A DNA stretch of 44,159 nucleotides from Mariniphaga sp. (GTDB lineage: Bacteria; Bacteroidota; Bacteroidia; Bacteroidales; Prolixibacteraceae): assembly GCA_025355585.1 (NCBI GenBank), contig JANXZJ010000181.1, forward strand, positions 1 to 44,159, given 5' to 3'. The notes below the pieces were generated by a model, which searched no databases, had not been told where the DNA came from, and saw only the letters and a list, made by a program, of their open reading frames with translations. Position 1 is the stretch's first letter. Every line of letters begins with the position of its first letter. A program made the position numbers and the translations under genes. Positions 17,580 to 26,061 of this stretch are shown here, piece by piece.

Positions 17580-17709
17580 GGTTAATTCTAATTTGTTTGT
17601 TTTTGCATTTATATACCGATTGCACGTAAATAGTCCGATAACGATGCCATATCGAGGATCATTCATAAATTGGTTTACGGCGGTGCGATTTTACAAATAA
17701 ATAATCTGT

Positions 17710-17738
17710 AATCAAAACAACTTATAAAAGTTTTGATT
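17710..17738. promoter_or_regulatory. Inverted repeat upstream of the lyase gene (possible operator)
   Basis: AATCAAAAC (17710-17718) and GTTTTGATT (17730-17738) are perfect 9-base arms around an AT-rich 11-base centre, 130 bases before the lyase start. A TTTATTTG-like -7 element lies just downstream on the minus strand, so a regulator bound here could control the gene. No known factor site was recognised. Confidence 0.4.
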
Positions 17739-18165
17739 TGTAAGCATTAAATTAGAATCTGTTTAAATTCGAAATACAAAACGAGACATTTTTACAATAT
17801 GACGATTTGGAAAATGGAAGATGTAGAATTTAGGTGGAAGTGAAGGGGCGATAGGAAGAAGGGGCGACGAAGCGAGTTGGATCAATGACCAGGTGTTTAA
17901 AATCGCTTTATGGTAATTGGAATTAATATCATATTTAGATGGCCAGGAACAAGCGGGTGATTGAATGTGTATGGAATCTATAGAGTGAGGGAAGAGTGGG
18001 AGGCTTAAAGGAAAATAAAAAGGCACATAACATGGGTACTCATCCCATTGCACATTTTTAGAAACTCACCCTCTTACCTTCCCACCTTCTCATCTTAAGT
18101 TTTCCGATATTTGAATTGATGTATTTATGAATTGTCAGAGTTTAAATTATTGCGTTGACAATCTT
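17739..18165. other. Intergenic stretch with purine-rich tracts
   Basis: No credible gene. A 96-codon minus-strand frame at 17763-18053 has no family features. The region has several purine-rich runs (17816-17880, 17985-18015) and a pyrimidine-rich run at 18064-18100 whose complement shares the 12-mer TAAGAGGGTGAG with the gap after the ATL gene (9593-9604). Confidence 0.5.
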
Positions 18166-18636
18166 TCAATTGTATGCAAAAACAACCGTGTAGGAGCCTT
18201 CATAATTTCCTGACGCCTGACTGCTCGATCTGTTGGCTTTCCCGTCGAGTTGAATGGTTTGGGAACCATCCGCTTTTGCAGCCGAAGCATATGAATTGTT
18301 ATTTACAGATGGCTCTAATGTAAAACCATGTCCGGCAGAATCAAATAGTGAAGCCGTCTTAACAACAACATTGCAACTAATATTTTTTCCGGAATTCAGG
18401 GTTATCGCGCCAAGGTGGACGTTTTCGGAAGTCAGGTAGGATTGTTCCAATTGCCGGGCGTCGCTTTCAGCGATTGTTGCAAGTTCAAAGCTTGTAATCG
18501 CATTCGATGCCGCACTTACCGATTCTATTACTTCTGCGGTCACATGTCCAATCGCAATAGTTTGGCTGCATACTTTCGGCTCTGCGAGTGTCAGAGTAAG
18601 TACAGCTGCGAAAATTAGTACGAGTATCGTTTTCAT
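18166..18636 (-). CDS. Small secreted DUF4402-like protein
   Basis: A 156-residue exported protein. Signal peptide: MKTI start, hydrophobic stretch ALTL-rich to about residue 18, likely cleaved before TIAIG. The mature part is rich in Ser, Ala, Asn and Thr and looks all-beta. Its end, ASGNYEGSYTVVFAYN, matches the closing strand of DUF4402 domains (sGtYsGtftvtVnY), and LGAITLNSGKN fits the preceding part. DUF4402 proteins are secreted, pilin- or adhesin-like in fold, and of unknown function. The frame extends to 18675, but the ATG at 18636 begins the signal peptide. A TATCTTTG element at 18693-18700 would place transcription start near 18686. No neighbours suggest a role. Confidence 0.68.
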   Translation of the reverse strand: MKTILVLIFAAVLTLTLAEPKVCSQTIAIGHVTAEVIESVSAASNAITSFELATIAESDARQLEQSYLTSENVHLGAITLNSGKNISCNVVVKTASLFDSAGHGFTLEPSVNNNSYASAAKADGSQTIQLDGKANRSSSQASGNYEGSYTVVFAYN

Positions 18637-18692
18637 GGCAATTGATTTTTGATCTATTAGAAATCCGATCATCAAAAAATCTTTTATTGCAT

Positions 18693-18700
18693 CAAAGATA
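18693..18700 (-). promoter_or_regulatory. Putative -7 element for the DUF4402-like gene
   Basis: TATCTTTG on the minus strand is an exact TAnnTTTG match about 57 bases before the start codon. No clear -33 TTTG is seen. Confidence 0.35.
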
Positions 18701-19622
18701 AAAAAAATATTTTACTATTGTTATAAAAACGTAAAATAAATATTTACACGACTAAAATAGTTTTAAAATTCTTTTTGTAACTGCAAGTAAAAAACATATA
18801 AACCTGAATATATGAAATATGCATCTCAATTTTAATAAAAAGATTTTGTAAATATATTTTACTCATCATGAGCTTGCAAAGTCTAATAATTTAGATTTCA
18901 ACCATACATATCTATATATCAGAACAATAAAATATTGTTTTCTCCCCAGCGAAAAATTAATTCCGTGTAAAATTAGTTTTCGAAAGATAAAATCATAAAA
19001 CAAGATGGTTTGCCATACATGAACCAGTGATTATCAAATAAGTTTCCAGGATAAACTTGTTTTTCATTCGTATAATACAACTAAGTTGCAGTATATATTT
19101 TGGATCGAAGCGCATAATTCCTTTCCATCTAAATACCCTCTCATGGAACTCGCATGCGTTTATATATCTGCTTTTGCGGTATTTGTACCATACTCGTTTC
19201 TCAAGTAAATATACAAAATCCGGATTCCAATTCCAAGAAACAGATAGATTTTGAATTCCGGGTTTTACATACTTGTTCTATAAGCCCTTTTCATATATCA
19301 CATTGTCACTTTCCTAACTTTTCAATAATTGTAGACAAAAGCCATTGAATGGTTAAGTTTTCGAGATCCTTTCTCATCCCATTGAATTGTGATTGTGCAG
19401 CTCTATTGATCGGAATTCAATTCCATTCGTCAGGGATAGCAAATGTGCCGGTCAGGAATGAAATTGAGCAAAGGACCCAGATCGGGGAAATTGAAGGTTG
19501 ATTGATAGATTCTTCATCAGGCATCTTTCGGAAATCGTTTCAGATAGAACGATTTTCCCATATGTTCAGAGACACAGTCCAGATGTATTTTATTGGGATG
19601 GCATTTAATCCGTCCACAAAAT
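18701..19622. other. AT-rich kilobase without a recognised gene
   Basis: About 920 bases, strongly AT-rich, with many stop codons in all frames. Short plus-strand frames (19057-19254 and 19154-19348, 64-65 codons) show no family features and overlap each other. It may be a decayed gene, an untranslated or regulatory region, or hold a small RNA. No tRNA-like cloverleaf was seen. Confidence 0.5.
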
Positions 19623-19663
19623 AAATCCCGACAATTACGATCTGGAGTCGTAAGTCGGGATTT
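19623..19663. terminator. Terminator for the DUF2461 gene
   Basis: AAATCCCGAC (19623-19632) pairs with GTCGGGATTT (19654-19663). Inside it TTACGA (19635-19640) pairs with TCGTAA (19648-19653), with a two-base bulge. It lies 32 bases beyond the minus-strand DUF2461 stop codon; T runs occur on both strands, and the plus side has six T. Confidence 0.82.
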
Positions 19664-19694
19664 TTTCAATATTGATATGTTTAAAAAATGTAAT

Positions 19695-20360
19695 TCAGAC
19701 ACCCATGTTTTCATCAATCGCTTTATTCAAATACCTGTTTAGCGGGTAAATTATTTTAAAGATTTCGATTGCTTTTTCGAAGAAATCCGAAGCGTACAAC
19801 GCGCCCTCTTCAATTTGGTGTCCAAAAGCATAGTTTCGGTTCTTAATAAGTTCGAGGTACTCCCAGTCTTTCGGATATCCTTTTGGCGCGGTTTTGAGTT
19901 TATCGGAGTATTCTAAAGTGAATGTTGATTTAAATGTCTTGTTTTCAACTAAATCAATGTAATTTTTAGGGTGGTAGTAAATTTCCTGCCTGATTGCCTG
20001 GAGATACTCAGGCAGAGGCATATAAATTCCGCCAGAAAGGAAACATTCGCCAGGCTGAATATGAAGGTAGTAACCGGCAAAACCCGATTTCTTTCCGCCA
20101 CGGGCGATGTAGCACCCATAATTTGATTTATAAGGCAGCTTGTCTTTCGAAAAGCGGACATCACGAAAAATACGGAATACGCAATCTTTGGCATTCAACA
20201 CGGGAATTTCATCATCAAATTGCCGGATATCATGGATCAGCTGCTCTGCGACAACAAGAAAGATTTTACGCGTCTTATCATACCTTTCCCTGTTGAGGTC
20301 GAACCATTCACGCGAATTATTCGCTTCAAGATCTTTAAGAAAATCGAGTATCTCTTTCAT
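19695..20360 (-). CDS. DUF2461 domain-containing protein
   Basis: A 221-residue cytoplasmic protein of the DUF2461 (TIGR02453) family, filling its usual length of about 220. Typical parts: LKDLEANNSREWFDLNRERYD near the start (the NN-x-x-x-WF signature), FRIFRDVRFSKDKLPYKSNYG (about 83-103), the GFAGYYLHIQPGECFLSGGIYMP central block, and KNRNYAFGH near the end. The biochemical role of the family is not known. It has its own terminator at 19623-19663 and is divergent from ispD with a 151-base spacer, so it is likely a single-gene unit. Confidence 0.9.
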   Translation of the reverse strand: MKEILDFLKDLEANNSREWFDLNRERYDKTRKIFLVVAEQLIHDIRQFDDEIPVLNAKDCVFRIFRDVRFSKDKLPYKSNYGCYIARGGKKSGFAGYYLHIQPGECFLSGGIYMPLPEYLQAIRQEIYYHPKNYIDLVENKTFKSTFTLEYSDKLKTAPKGYPKDWEYLELIKNRNYAFGHQIEEGALYASDFFEKAIEIFKIIYPLNRYLNKAIDENMGV

Positions 20361-20482
20361 CTTTAAAGTAATAAAATTAGTTTGAACGCAAATTCAAAAA
20401 TACCGGAAATCAATTAAAAACCGGCTATAGACTGATTAAATTAAACAAATTAAATTTAAAACAGTTTTTCGGATTGCTTCCT

Positions 20483-20490
20483 TATTTTTG
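20483..20490 (+). promoter_or_regulatory. Putative -7 element for ispD
   Basis: TATTTTTG, an exact TAnnTTTG match, lies 22 bases before the ispD ATG at 20512. The -33 side is a weak match. Confidence 0.35.
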
Positions 20491-20511
20491 TAAGAAAATT
20501 AGTTGTTACTC

Positions 20512-21180
20512 ATGACCAATTATTGCATTATTGTTGCCGGTGGAAGCGGTTCACGCATGGGTACCGAAACCCCTAAACAGTTTCTCCTGGTAGGGGGAAT
20601 ACCTGTTCTGATGCATACAATTCGAAATTTTTACGAATTTGATCCGTTCCTTCAGCTGATTCTTGTACTTCCGGAAACAGAAATTTCAAGTTGGAAAATA
20701 TTGTGTCGTCAATATCAATTTACTATACCGCATCAGACGATTGCCGGCGGAGAAACGCGTTTCCAATCGGTCAAAAACGGACTTTTGCTGGTCCGCGAAT
20801 GTGATCTGATTGCTGTTCATGACGGGGTCCGGCCTTTGGTCAGTCACAAAACGCTCAAACGATGCTTCGAAAGTGCGGATAAGAGAGGATCGGCTATTCC
20901 CGTTTTGCCCTCCAACGAATCACTACGCAAAGGAGATATGGATGAGTCAGTTCCCGTAGATCGTTCGCGTTTTTATATCGTTCAGACACCCCAGGTATTT
21001 AAAGCTGCAATCCTTAAAAACGGGTATAAACAATCGTGGATTACGGAATTTACCGATGATGCTTCGGTAGTCGAACATGCCGGAACACCAGTACGGTTGG
21101 TGATGGGAAATCGAGAAAATATCAAGATTACATTTCCGGAAGACCTGATAATAGCGGAATTGTTTTTGAAGAATAGATGA
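20512..21180 (+). CDS. ispD: 2-C-methyl-D-erythritol 4-phosphate cytidylyltransferase
   Basis: IspD, 222 residues, makes CDP-methylerythritol from CTP and MEP in the non-mevalonate isoprenoid pathway. The nucleotide-binding start VAGGSGSRMGTETPKQFLLVGG (about 8-29) holds the conserved Gly-rich loop, Arg and Lys. AGGETRFQSVKNGL (about 79-92), VHDGVRPLVS (about 102-111) and the TDDASVVE segment near residue 180 complete the active site. The frame is open to a TTG at 20503, but the ATG at 20512 is the family start and suits the promoter position. It converges on the cyclophilin gene; an imperfect hairpin lies between them. Confidence 0.96.
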   Translation: MTNYCIIVAGGSGSRMGTETPKQFLLVGGIPVLMHTIRNFYEFDPFLQLILVLPETEISSWKILCRQYQFTIPHQTIAGGETRFQSVKNGLLLVRECDLIAVHDGVRPLVSHKTLKRCFESADKRGSAIPVLPSNESLRKGDMDESVPVDRSRFYIVQTPQVFKAAILKNGYKQSWITEFTDDASVVEHAGTPVRLVMGNRENIKITFPEDLIIAELFLKNR

Positions 21181-21205
21181 TGATTGATAGAATATTATTC
21201 TCTCT

Positions 21206-21240
21206 AGCCACTTGAAGGGTCTGCGACAACTTCAAGGGCT
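21206..21240. terminator. Possible terminator between ispD and the cyclophilin gene
   Basis: AGCC-A-CTTGAAG (21206-21217) pairs with CTTCAAGGGCT (21230-21240), 11 bp with one bulged A and a 12-base loop. There is no T run on either side, so its strength is doubtful; position between convergent genes supports it. Confidence 0.5.
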
Positions 21241-21255
21241 AGGCAGGATTCAGCC

Positions 21256-22083
21256 TCAATGGCTGAGTATCTTCATCTCCATCTTGAGATCCTTTAGCGG
21301 TCGGTCATTAGGGCCAGTAGGCTGAGCAGCAATTGAATCAACTACAGATAATCCTTCAATGACTTCACCAAAAACAGTGTAATTTCCATCGAGATGCGGA
21401 GTTCCGCCAATGGTCGTGTAGACCTGCTTTTGTTCTTCCGTCAATTTGAAGGGTGTTTTCTTCGCTTTCACCATTGCTTCGGTTTGTAATTTCTCGATTA
21501 AAATTGCAAATGCAATCTGATTACCCGATTTCTGATAGAATTTAAGCGAATCATCATTGGCCATTGCGAGCTGACGCATATAGCTTTGAGCCAGTTTTTC
21601 AGTTCCTTTGGCTTCGAGGGCTGGAATGTTGTTGGCCGGAAAGACTACACCTTGAACAATATAGAATTGAGAGCCCGAGGATTTTTTCAGGGGATTTACC
21701 TGATCGCCTTCCCGTGCCGCGGCTAATGCTCCCTTTTTATGAAGAAACTTAGGATTGATTTCATTATCAATTTCATATCCCGGACCGCCATTGCCAAGTT
21801 GTTGATCTGGTTTGGCATTACGCGTATCTGGATCTCCACCCTGAATCATAAAATCTTTTATGACGCGGTGAAAGAGAACGCCATCGTAAAAGCCCGCCTT
21901 CGCCAGCTTCAGAAAATTATCGCGATGTTTCGGCGTCTCGTTATAGAGTGCCACCTTTATATCGCCAAATTGTGTTTTAATCAATACAACTGGACGTTTG
22001 TCGCTCTTATCCTGAGCATTACCGCATGAGAATAAAAACATTGCGGCCAGTATAATTCCGCCTTTAAAAAAATTCTTCATCAT
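21256..22083 (-). CDS. Lipoprotein cyclophilin-type peptidyl-prolyl isomerase
   Basis: A cyclophilin that speeds proline cis-trans isomerisation, probably of exported proteins. The 275-residue product from ATG 22083 has a lipoprotein leader ending in LFSC (Cys20), so it acts outside the inner membrane. The cyclophilin core shows FKLAKAGFYDGVLFHRVIKDFMIQGGDP-type sequence (catalytic Arg in FHRVI, then MIQGGD) and SSGSQFYIVQG. Between this and the closing part (GNYTVFGEVIEGLSVVDSI) is an insertion of about 85 residues, charged and helix-forming, so the protein is much longer than a minimal cyclophilin of about 165. The frame is open to 22125, but the leader peptide fixes the start at 22083 or 22080. 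Confidence 0.9.
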   Translation of the reverse strand: MMKNFFKGGIILAAMFLFSCGNAQDKSDKRPVVLIKTQFGDIKVALYNETPKHRDNFLKLAKAGFYDGVLFHRVIKDFMIQGGDPDTRNAKPDQQLGNGGPGYEIDNEINPKFLHKKGALAAAREGDQVNPLKKSSGSQFYIVQGVVFPANNIPALEAKGTEKLAQSYMRQLAMANDDSLKFYQKSGNQIAFAILIEKLQTEAMVKAKKTPFKLTEEQKQVYTTIGGTPHLDGNYTVFGEVIEGLSVVDSIAAQPTGPNDRPLKDLKMEMKILSH

Positions 22084-22241
22084 AAACTGTTCTTTGATGC
22101 CAAAGATAGTAAAAGTGCATTGCAACCGGAAATAGGATAACTTGAGTTTTCTTCATCTGTGAAACTGCAGGTTTGCAGCCGCCATTTGACTTCTGCCTGC
22201 TGTCTGCGGACTTCTGTCCTATTAATTAGCCGTAATTTTTT

Positions 22242-22249
22242 TATTTTTG
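22242..22249 (+). promoter_or_regulatory. Putative -7 element for cysS
   Basis: TATTTTTG fits TAnnTTTG and lies 26 bases before the ATG at 22276. It supports that start over the longer open frame from 22159. Confidence 0.4.
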
Positions 22250-22275
22250 TCATTCAGTTTGAAAACAATAGAAGG

Positions 22276-23751
22276 ATGAGCGATTTTATCATTTACAATA
22301 CATTAAGCAGGAAAAAGGAAATTTTCGAACCCATCAATCCAGGTCATGTTGGACTGTATGTTTGTGGTCCGACCGTTTATGGCGAAGCTCATCTTGGTCA
22401 TTCGCGTCCTGCAATCACGTTTGATGTGTTGTTCCGTTACCTGAAACACCTTGGTTACAAGGTCCGGTATGTCCGCAATATTACCGATGTTGGTCATCTT
22501 GTGAACGATGCCGATGAGGGTGAAGATAAGATTGCCCGTAAAGCGAAAGTCGAAGAGCTCGAACCGATGGAGATTGTACAGATGTACACGAACAGTTATC
22601 GTCGAAATATGCTGCAATTGAATGTGTTGCCTCCGAGCATTGAACCTACGGCTTCGGGACATATCATCGAGCAGATCATAGCAGTTCAAAAAATGATTGA
22701 TTCGGGATTTGCTTACGAAATAAACGGATCAGTTTATTTTGATGTTGAGAAATATGCGGCAGTTCATCCTTACGGAAAGCTTTCGGGACGAAAAATAGAG
22801 GATCTTTATACAAATACACGCGATCTTGATGCTCAGAGTGAGAAAAAATCGGGACTCGATTTTGCTGTATGGAAAAAAGCAGCACCTGAGCACATCATGC
22901 ATTGGCCTTCTCCATGGGGCGAAGGTTTCCCTGGCTGGCATACTGAATGTACGGCAATGAGTACAAAATATCTGGGCGAACCATTTGATATTCACGGCGG
23001 CGGACTCGACTTGCTTTTCCCGCATCACGAAGCCGAGATTGCCCAGGGTGTGGCGTGCTTCGGACACGAACCGGTTCGCTACTGGATGCACAATAACCTG
23101 ATAACGATCAATGGTCAGAAAATGGGTAAGTCGCTTGGCAATTTTATCAAGCTGGATGAATTTTTTACCGGAAATCATCTCTTACTGGAGAAGCCTTATA
23201 CGCCTATCTGTATCCGTTTTTTCATTCTTCAGGCACATTATCGTAGTCCGCTCGATTTCTCAAACGAAGCACTTCAGGCAGCAGAGAAAGGTCTCGAACG
23301 TCTGATTAACGCAACTGCGCTGATTGAAAAGCTCATTCCAACCGAACAATCTTCTATTGATGTGGCCGGTCTAAAAGAGAAATGCGATGCAGCAATGAAT
23401 GACGATTTAAACACGCCGATTTTGATTGCACATCTGTTCGATGGTGTTAAAATGATCAATTCAATCAATGACGGGAACGCTTCCATAAACGGTTCAGATC
23501 TCGAAATATTGAAAACACTCTACAACGATTTCGTTTTCGAAATACTTGGATTCAAGTCAGAAGCGTTATCCGGCGAATCTGGAGGCAATGAGGTTTTGGG
23601 TGATGTTGTTGATTTACTGCTTAATCTCCGCATTGAGGCCAAACAGCACAAAGATTGGGCAACCTCCGACAAAATCCGCAACAGTCTTACCCAGTTGGGA
23701 TTTGAGATTAAGGATACAAAAGAGGGATTTGAATGGGCATTCAAAAAATAA
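22276..23751 (+). CDS. cysS: Cysteinyl-tRNA synthetase
   Basis: CysRS, 491 residues, charges tRNA-Cys. Class I signatures: [17 protein letters not shown] (HIGH motif as HLGH at 39-42, zinc ligand Cys30), further zinc ligands in GWHTECTA and the HHEAE of [10 protein letters not shown], and the KMSKS loop as [10 protein letters not shown]. The C-terminal helical bundle and anticodon domain are complete to FEWAFKK. The start at 22276 is preceded by GAAGG and by a promoter element at 22242-22249. A longer open frame to 22159 has no family match. It ends before a hairpin shared with the convergent TonB receptor gene. Confidence 0.97.
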   Translation: MSDFIIYNTLSRKKEIFEPINPGHVGLYVCGPTVYGEAHLGHSRPAITFDVLFRYLKHLGYKVRYVRNITDVGHLVNDADEGEDKIARKAKVEELEPMEIVQMYTNSYRRNMLQLNVLPPSIEPTASGHIIEQIIAVQKMIDSGFAYEINGSVYFDVEKYAAVHPYGKLSGRKIEDLYTNTRDLDAQSEKKSGLDFAVWKKAAPEHIMHWPSPWGEGFPGWHTECTAMSTKYLGEPFDIHGGGLDLLFPHHEAEIAQGVACFGHEPVRYWMHNNLITINGQKMGKSLGNFIKLDEFFTGNHLLLEKPYTPICIRFFILQAHYRSPLDFSNEALQAAEKGLERLINATALIEKLIPTEQSSIDVAGLKEKCDAAMNDDLNTPILIAHLFDGVKMINSINDGNASINGSDLEILKTLYNDFVFEILGFKSEALSGESGGNEVLGDVVDLLLNLRIEAKQHKDWATSDKIRNSLTQLGFEIKDTKEGFEWAFKK

Positions 23752-23769
23752 AAAGATTAGAAGTGCAAT

Positions 23770-23816
23770 AGTGACCGGGCGACCTGTTCAAGTTCTGGAC
23801 AAGGCATCCGGTCACT
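23770..23816. terminator. Hairpin between cysS and the TonB receptor gene
   Basis: AGTGACCGG (23770-23778) and CCGGTCACT (23808-23816) are perfect 9-base arms, with further pairing in the loop (CCTGTTC with GGACAAGG). No T run follows, but it lies between two convergent genes. Confidence 0.55.
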
Positions 23817-23876
23817 AACCTCTTGCGATTCAGAAGCAATAAAGATAAACTCATCATTAACCATAGCTTATCATCT

Positions 23877-26018
23877 TTATTTTATGAAATTCTGATAAGA
23901 TAGATTGACGGTACAGGAGATCCAGCGGGGCAAACCGGGATAAAAATAGCGGGGAGGCAATGAAGCTGTGCGAGGCGCATTCACCACCACCATTGAAGCA
24001 TATTTCTCATTGTTTAAATTATTGATCTTCAATGTTGCATCTATTATTAGCTTCTTTAATATTTCGAAACGGTAGCCCGCTTTCAGATTGATGACCATCC
24101 ATGTTTTTGAATATTGAAGGTTAAGGTCATTCAGCGGAATTTTTCCCGAAGTACACAATTCAACCTGAGAATAAAAACCAACCGGTGTCTTTAAATCGAG
24201 TCTCCCCGTAAAGGTTTGTTCAGGCATTCCAGGCAGCTTATTCCCTGAATAACTGATATTATTCTCCGTAAAATCCTGAAAATTATATCGGTTGATCGCG
24301 TAAGAGAGATTTGCGATCAAAGCAAAATGCCTGTCTGAATCGATATTTTTGTGTCCTAATAACCATTGTTGAACAGCAATCTCCACTCCCCGGTGAAGCG
24401 AAGACCCGGCATTCATACCAACGTAAACATCCTCTGCCACTCTCCTGGGAACAATCAGGTCGGTAACACGCATGTAATAAAATGCGAGGTCTATAAAAGT
24501 CGCATGATTGAACAGGTTTGCCCTGAATCCACCCTCAAAACTCCAGGCTTTTTCGGGCTTTATGTCGCGGTTAATCAGTCCAAGAGGACTTAAGGTCTCG
24601 GAAAGCGATGGGATCGAAAACCCTTTATTGACTGAGGTGTATAGATATAAGTCATTCAGCGGATTCCAGAAAATGGAGAGTCGTGGCGCCACAATAGGTT
24701 TGAAATTGTAGTTTCCCGATTGGTTTAAGGTATCAGTGGAAAACTGATCGGTGTATTGAAAGCCCGAGCGGTTCAAATTGACACCTCCTGTGACTGTAAA
24801 TTGTTCTATTTTGGCTTCAAGTTGCGTAAACAGATCTGTCTGGTAAAGTGATTCTTTCCCCTGTTGTTGAAGTGTCCCTTTTGTCCCTTTCCCTCCAATA
24901 TTTTCTGACAGCGAACTATGTATACTCTCAAAATAAAGATTGGAACCTGCAAGGAAATGAATGGTGGCACTACCCACTTTTTTAGTTTTTTGGCCCAAAA
25001 TGCGTCCACCATAGGCGAATCCGGATTCATTCAGAAAGTTAAATGGGCGGTTCTCCTCTGTCATTCTTGAATTCATGAACACCGAAGTTGAGATTTCCCA
25101 GTCGCGGGGTGTTTGATAGCGCAGACTATAACCCGCAAAGATCCTGTCAGGATGTTCATATCCTTTGGTCTTTAGCCAGCTGGGAGCTGCTTTTTGAGGG
25201 TTATTTGCGAAAGTGGATGAGTCAATTGAACTTGGGATCAGCGCGCGGATCTTTGATTCAGATAGAATCAAATTACCAGAAAGTTTCCGGCTGAAAGTTT
25301 GATTGTCGTTGATAAAAAAAGAGTACCGGCTGTAATTACTATTCTCGCGGTAGCCCGCAGATTGAATACCTGATAATGAAACCATCAAATCATTTTTGTC
25401 GGTTCCGATGGAGTAGTTTACCCCGTTTTTGAAATATCCGTAGCTGCCAGTTGTGCTCGTAAGTATAATTTCTTCCGCGTTTAAACGGGCTCTTACGGGA
25501 TAAAGAACAATTGTTCCGCCCAACGATGCACCATGAATACTCGACGCCGGACCTCTTAAAACTTCAATCCTGCTCAGGTATTCAGGATTTATATCGTCGA
25601 AAGTTGTTTCACCTTCAGCACTGTACATCGGAATATCTCCAAAGTAGAGCTTGATTTTTTTTGTTCCGTAAGGGTAACGTGAACCGATTCCTCTCAATGT
25701 TAATTTGATGGTTCCCAAAGACCCTTCCTGCATTACAATTCCCGGAACGGCTGACAGGGAGGATGCAATATTTGTAGCTGCGATTTCGAGCCGGTCGGCA
25801 GTAATAACCGATACGGATCCGGCAATGGATTTTAGCTGACCTGGTGTGCGATAAGCGGATATCTGAATCTCTGAGAGATCGTAGTTTTGTTGCGACAGCC
25901 GCTCATTGGCTGTGCTGCTGGTGTCGGTTAAAACAACTTTTAGCGCTCCATTTGTTTGTCCAAATAGTGAACAGGAAGTATGAATCAGGAAGATGATCAG
26001 GAGAAGTCTCATTCCCAA
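23877..26018 (-). CDS. TonB-dependent outer-membrane receptor
   Basis: A 713-residue receptor. A Sec signal peptide (about 1-21) is followed by a short linker and the plug domain: SEIQISAYRTPGQLKSIAGSVSVI (TonB box region and start of plug), LSAVPGIVMQEGS, LTLRGIGSRYPYGTKKIKLYFGDIPMY and IEVLRGPASSIHGASLGGTIVLYP. A 22-stranded barrel fills the rest, with the ATP-binding-like GFSIPSLSETLSPLG segment and closing strands near residue 680-713. There is no SusD partner and no N-terminal carboxypeptidase-like domain, so it is of the siderophore/cobalamin-type group rather than SusC. Substrate unknown. It lies 43 bases after patB and is probably in one transcript with comB and patB. Confidence 0.9.
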   Translation of the reverse strand: MGMRLLLIIFLIHTSCSLFGQTNGALKVVLTDTSSTANERLSQQNYDLSEIQISAYRTPGQLKSIAGSVSVITADRLEIAATNIASSLSAVPGIVMQEGSLGTIKLTLRGIGSRYPYGTKKIKLYFGDIPMYSAEGETTFDDINPEYLSRIEVLRGPASSIHGASLGGTIVLYPVRARLNAEEIILTSTTGSYGYFKNGVNYSIGTDKNDLMVSLSGIQSAGYRENSNYSRYSFFINDNQTFSRKLSGNLILSESKIRALIPSSIDSSTFANNPQKAAPSWLKTKGYEHPDRIFAGYSLRYQTPRDWEISTSVFMNSRMTEENRPFNFLNESGFAYGGRILGQKTKKVGSATIHFLAGSNLYFESIHSSLSENIGGKGTKGTLQQQGKESLYQTDLFTQLEAKIEQFTVTGGVNLNRSGFQYTDQFSTDTLNQSGNYNFKPIVAPRLSIFWNPLNDLYLYTSVNKGFSIPSLSETLSPLGLINRDIKPEKAWSFEGGFRANLFNHATFIDLAFYYMRVTDLIVPRRVAEDVYVGMNAGSSLHRGVEIAVQQWLLGHKNIDSDRHFALIANLSYAINRYNFQDFTENNISYSGNKLPGMPEQTFTGRLDLKTPVGFYSQVELCTSGKIPLNDLNLQYSKTWMVINLKAGYRFEILKKLIIDATLKINNLNNEKYASMVVVNAPRTASLPPRYFYPGLPRWISCTVNLSYQNFIK

Positions 26019-26061
26019 TTAACGGAAGGTCGCTTCTTTTGTTTATCCTGATATTTTGAAG

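Noticed and set aside
17580-17666. A tnaC-like leader peptide before the lyase gene
   Set aside because: The open stretch is in frame with the lyase, has no stop codon and no Trp codon, so it is not a tnaC-type attenuator.
17763-18053. 96-codon minus-strand frame
   Set aside because: Pro/Ser-rich, unlike its neighbours in composition; no family features, in a purine-rich repeat-like stretch.
19517-19717. 66-codon minus-strand frame
   Set aside because: It runs through the terminator hairpin of the DUF2461 gene and overlaps that gene's end; no family features.
22159-22275. 39-codon upstream extension of cysS
   Set aside because: It contains the likely promoter element and has no match to the CysRS N-terminus.
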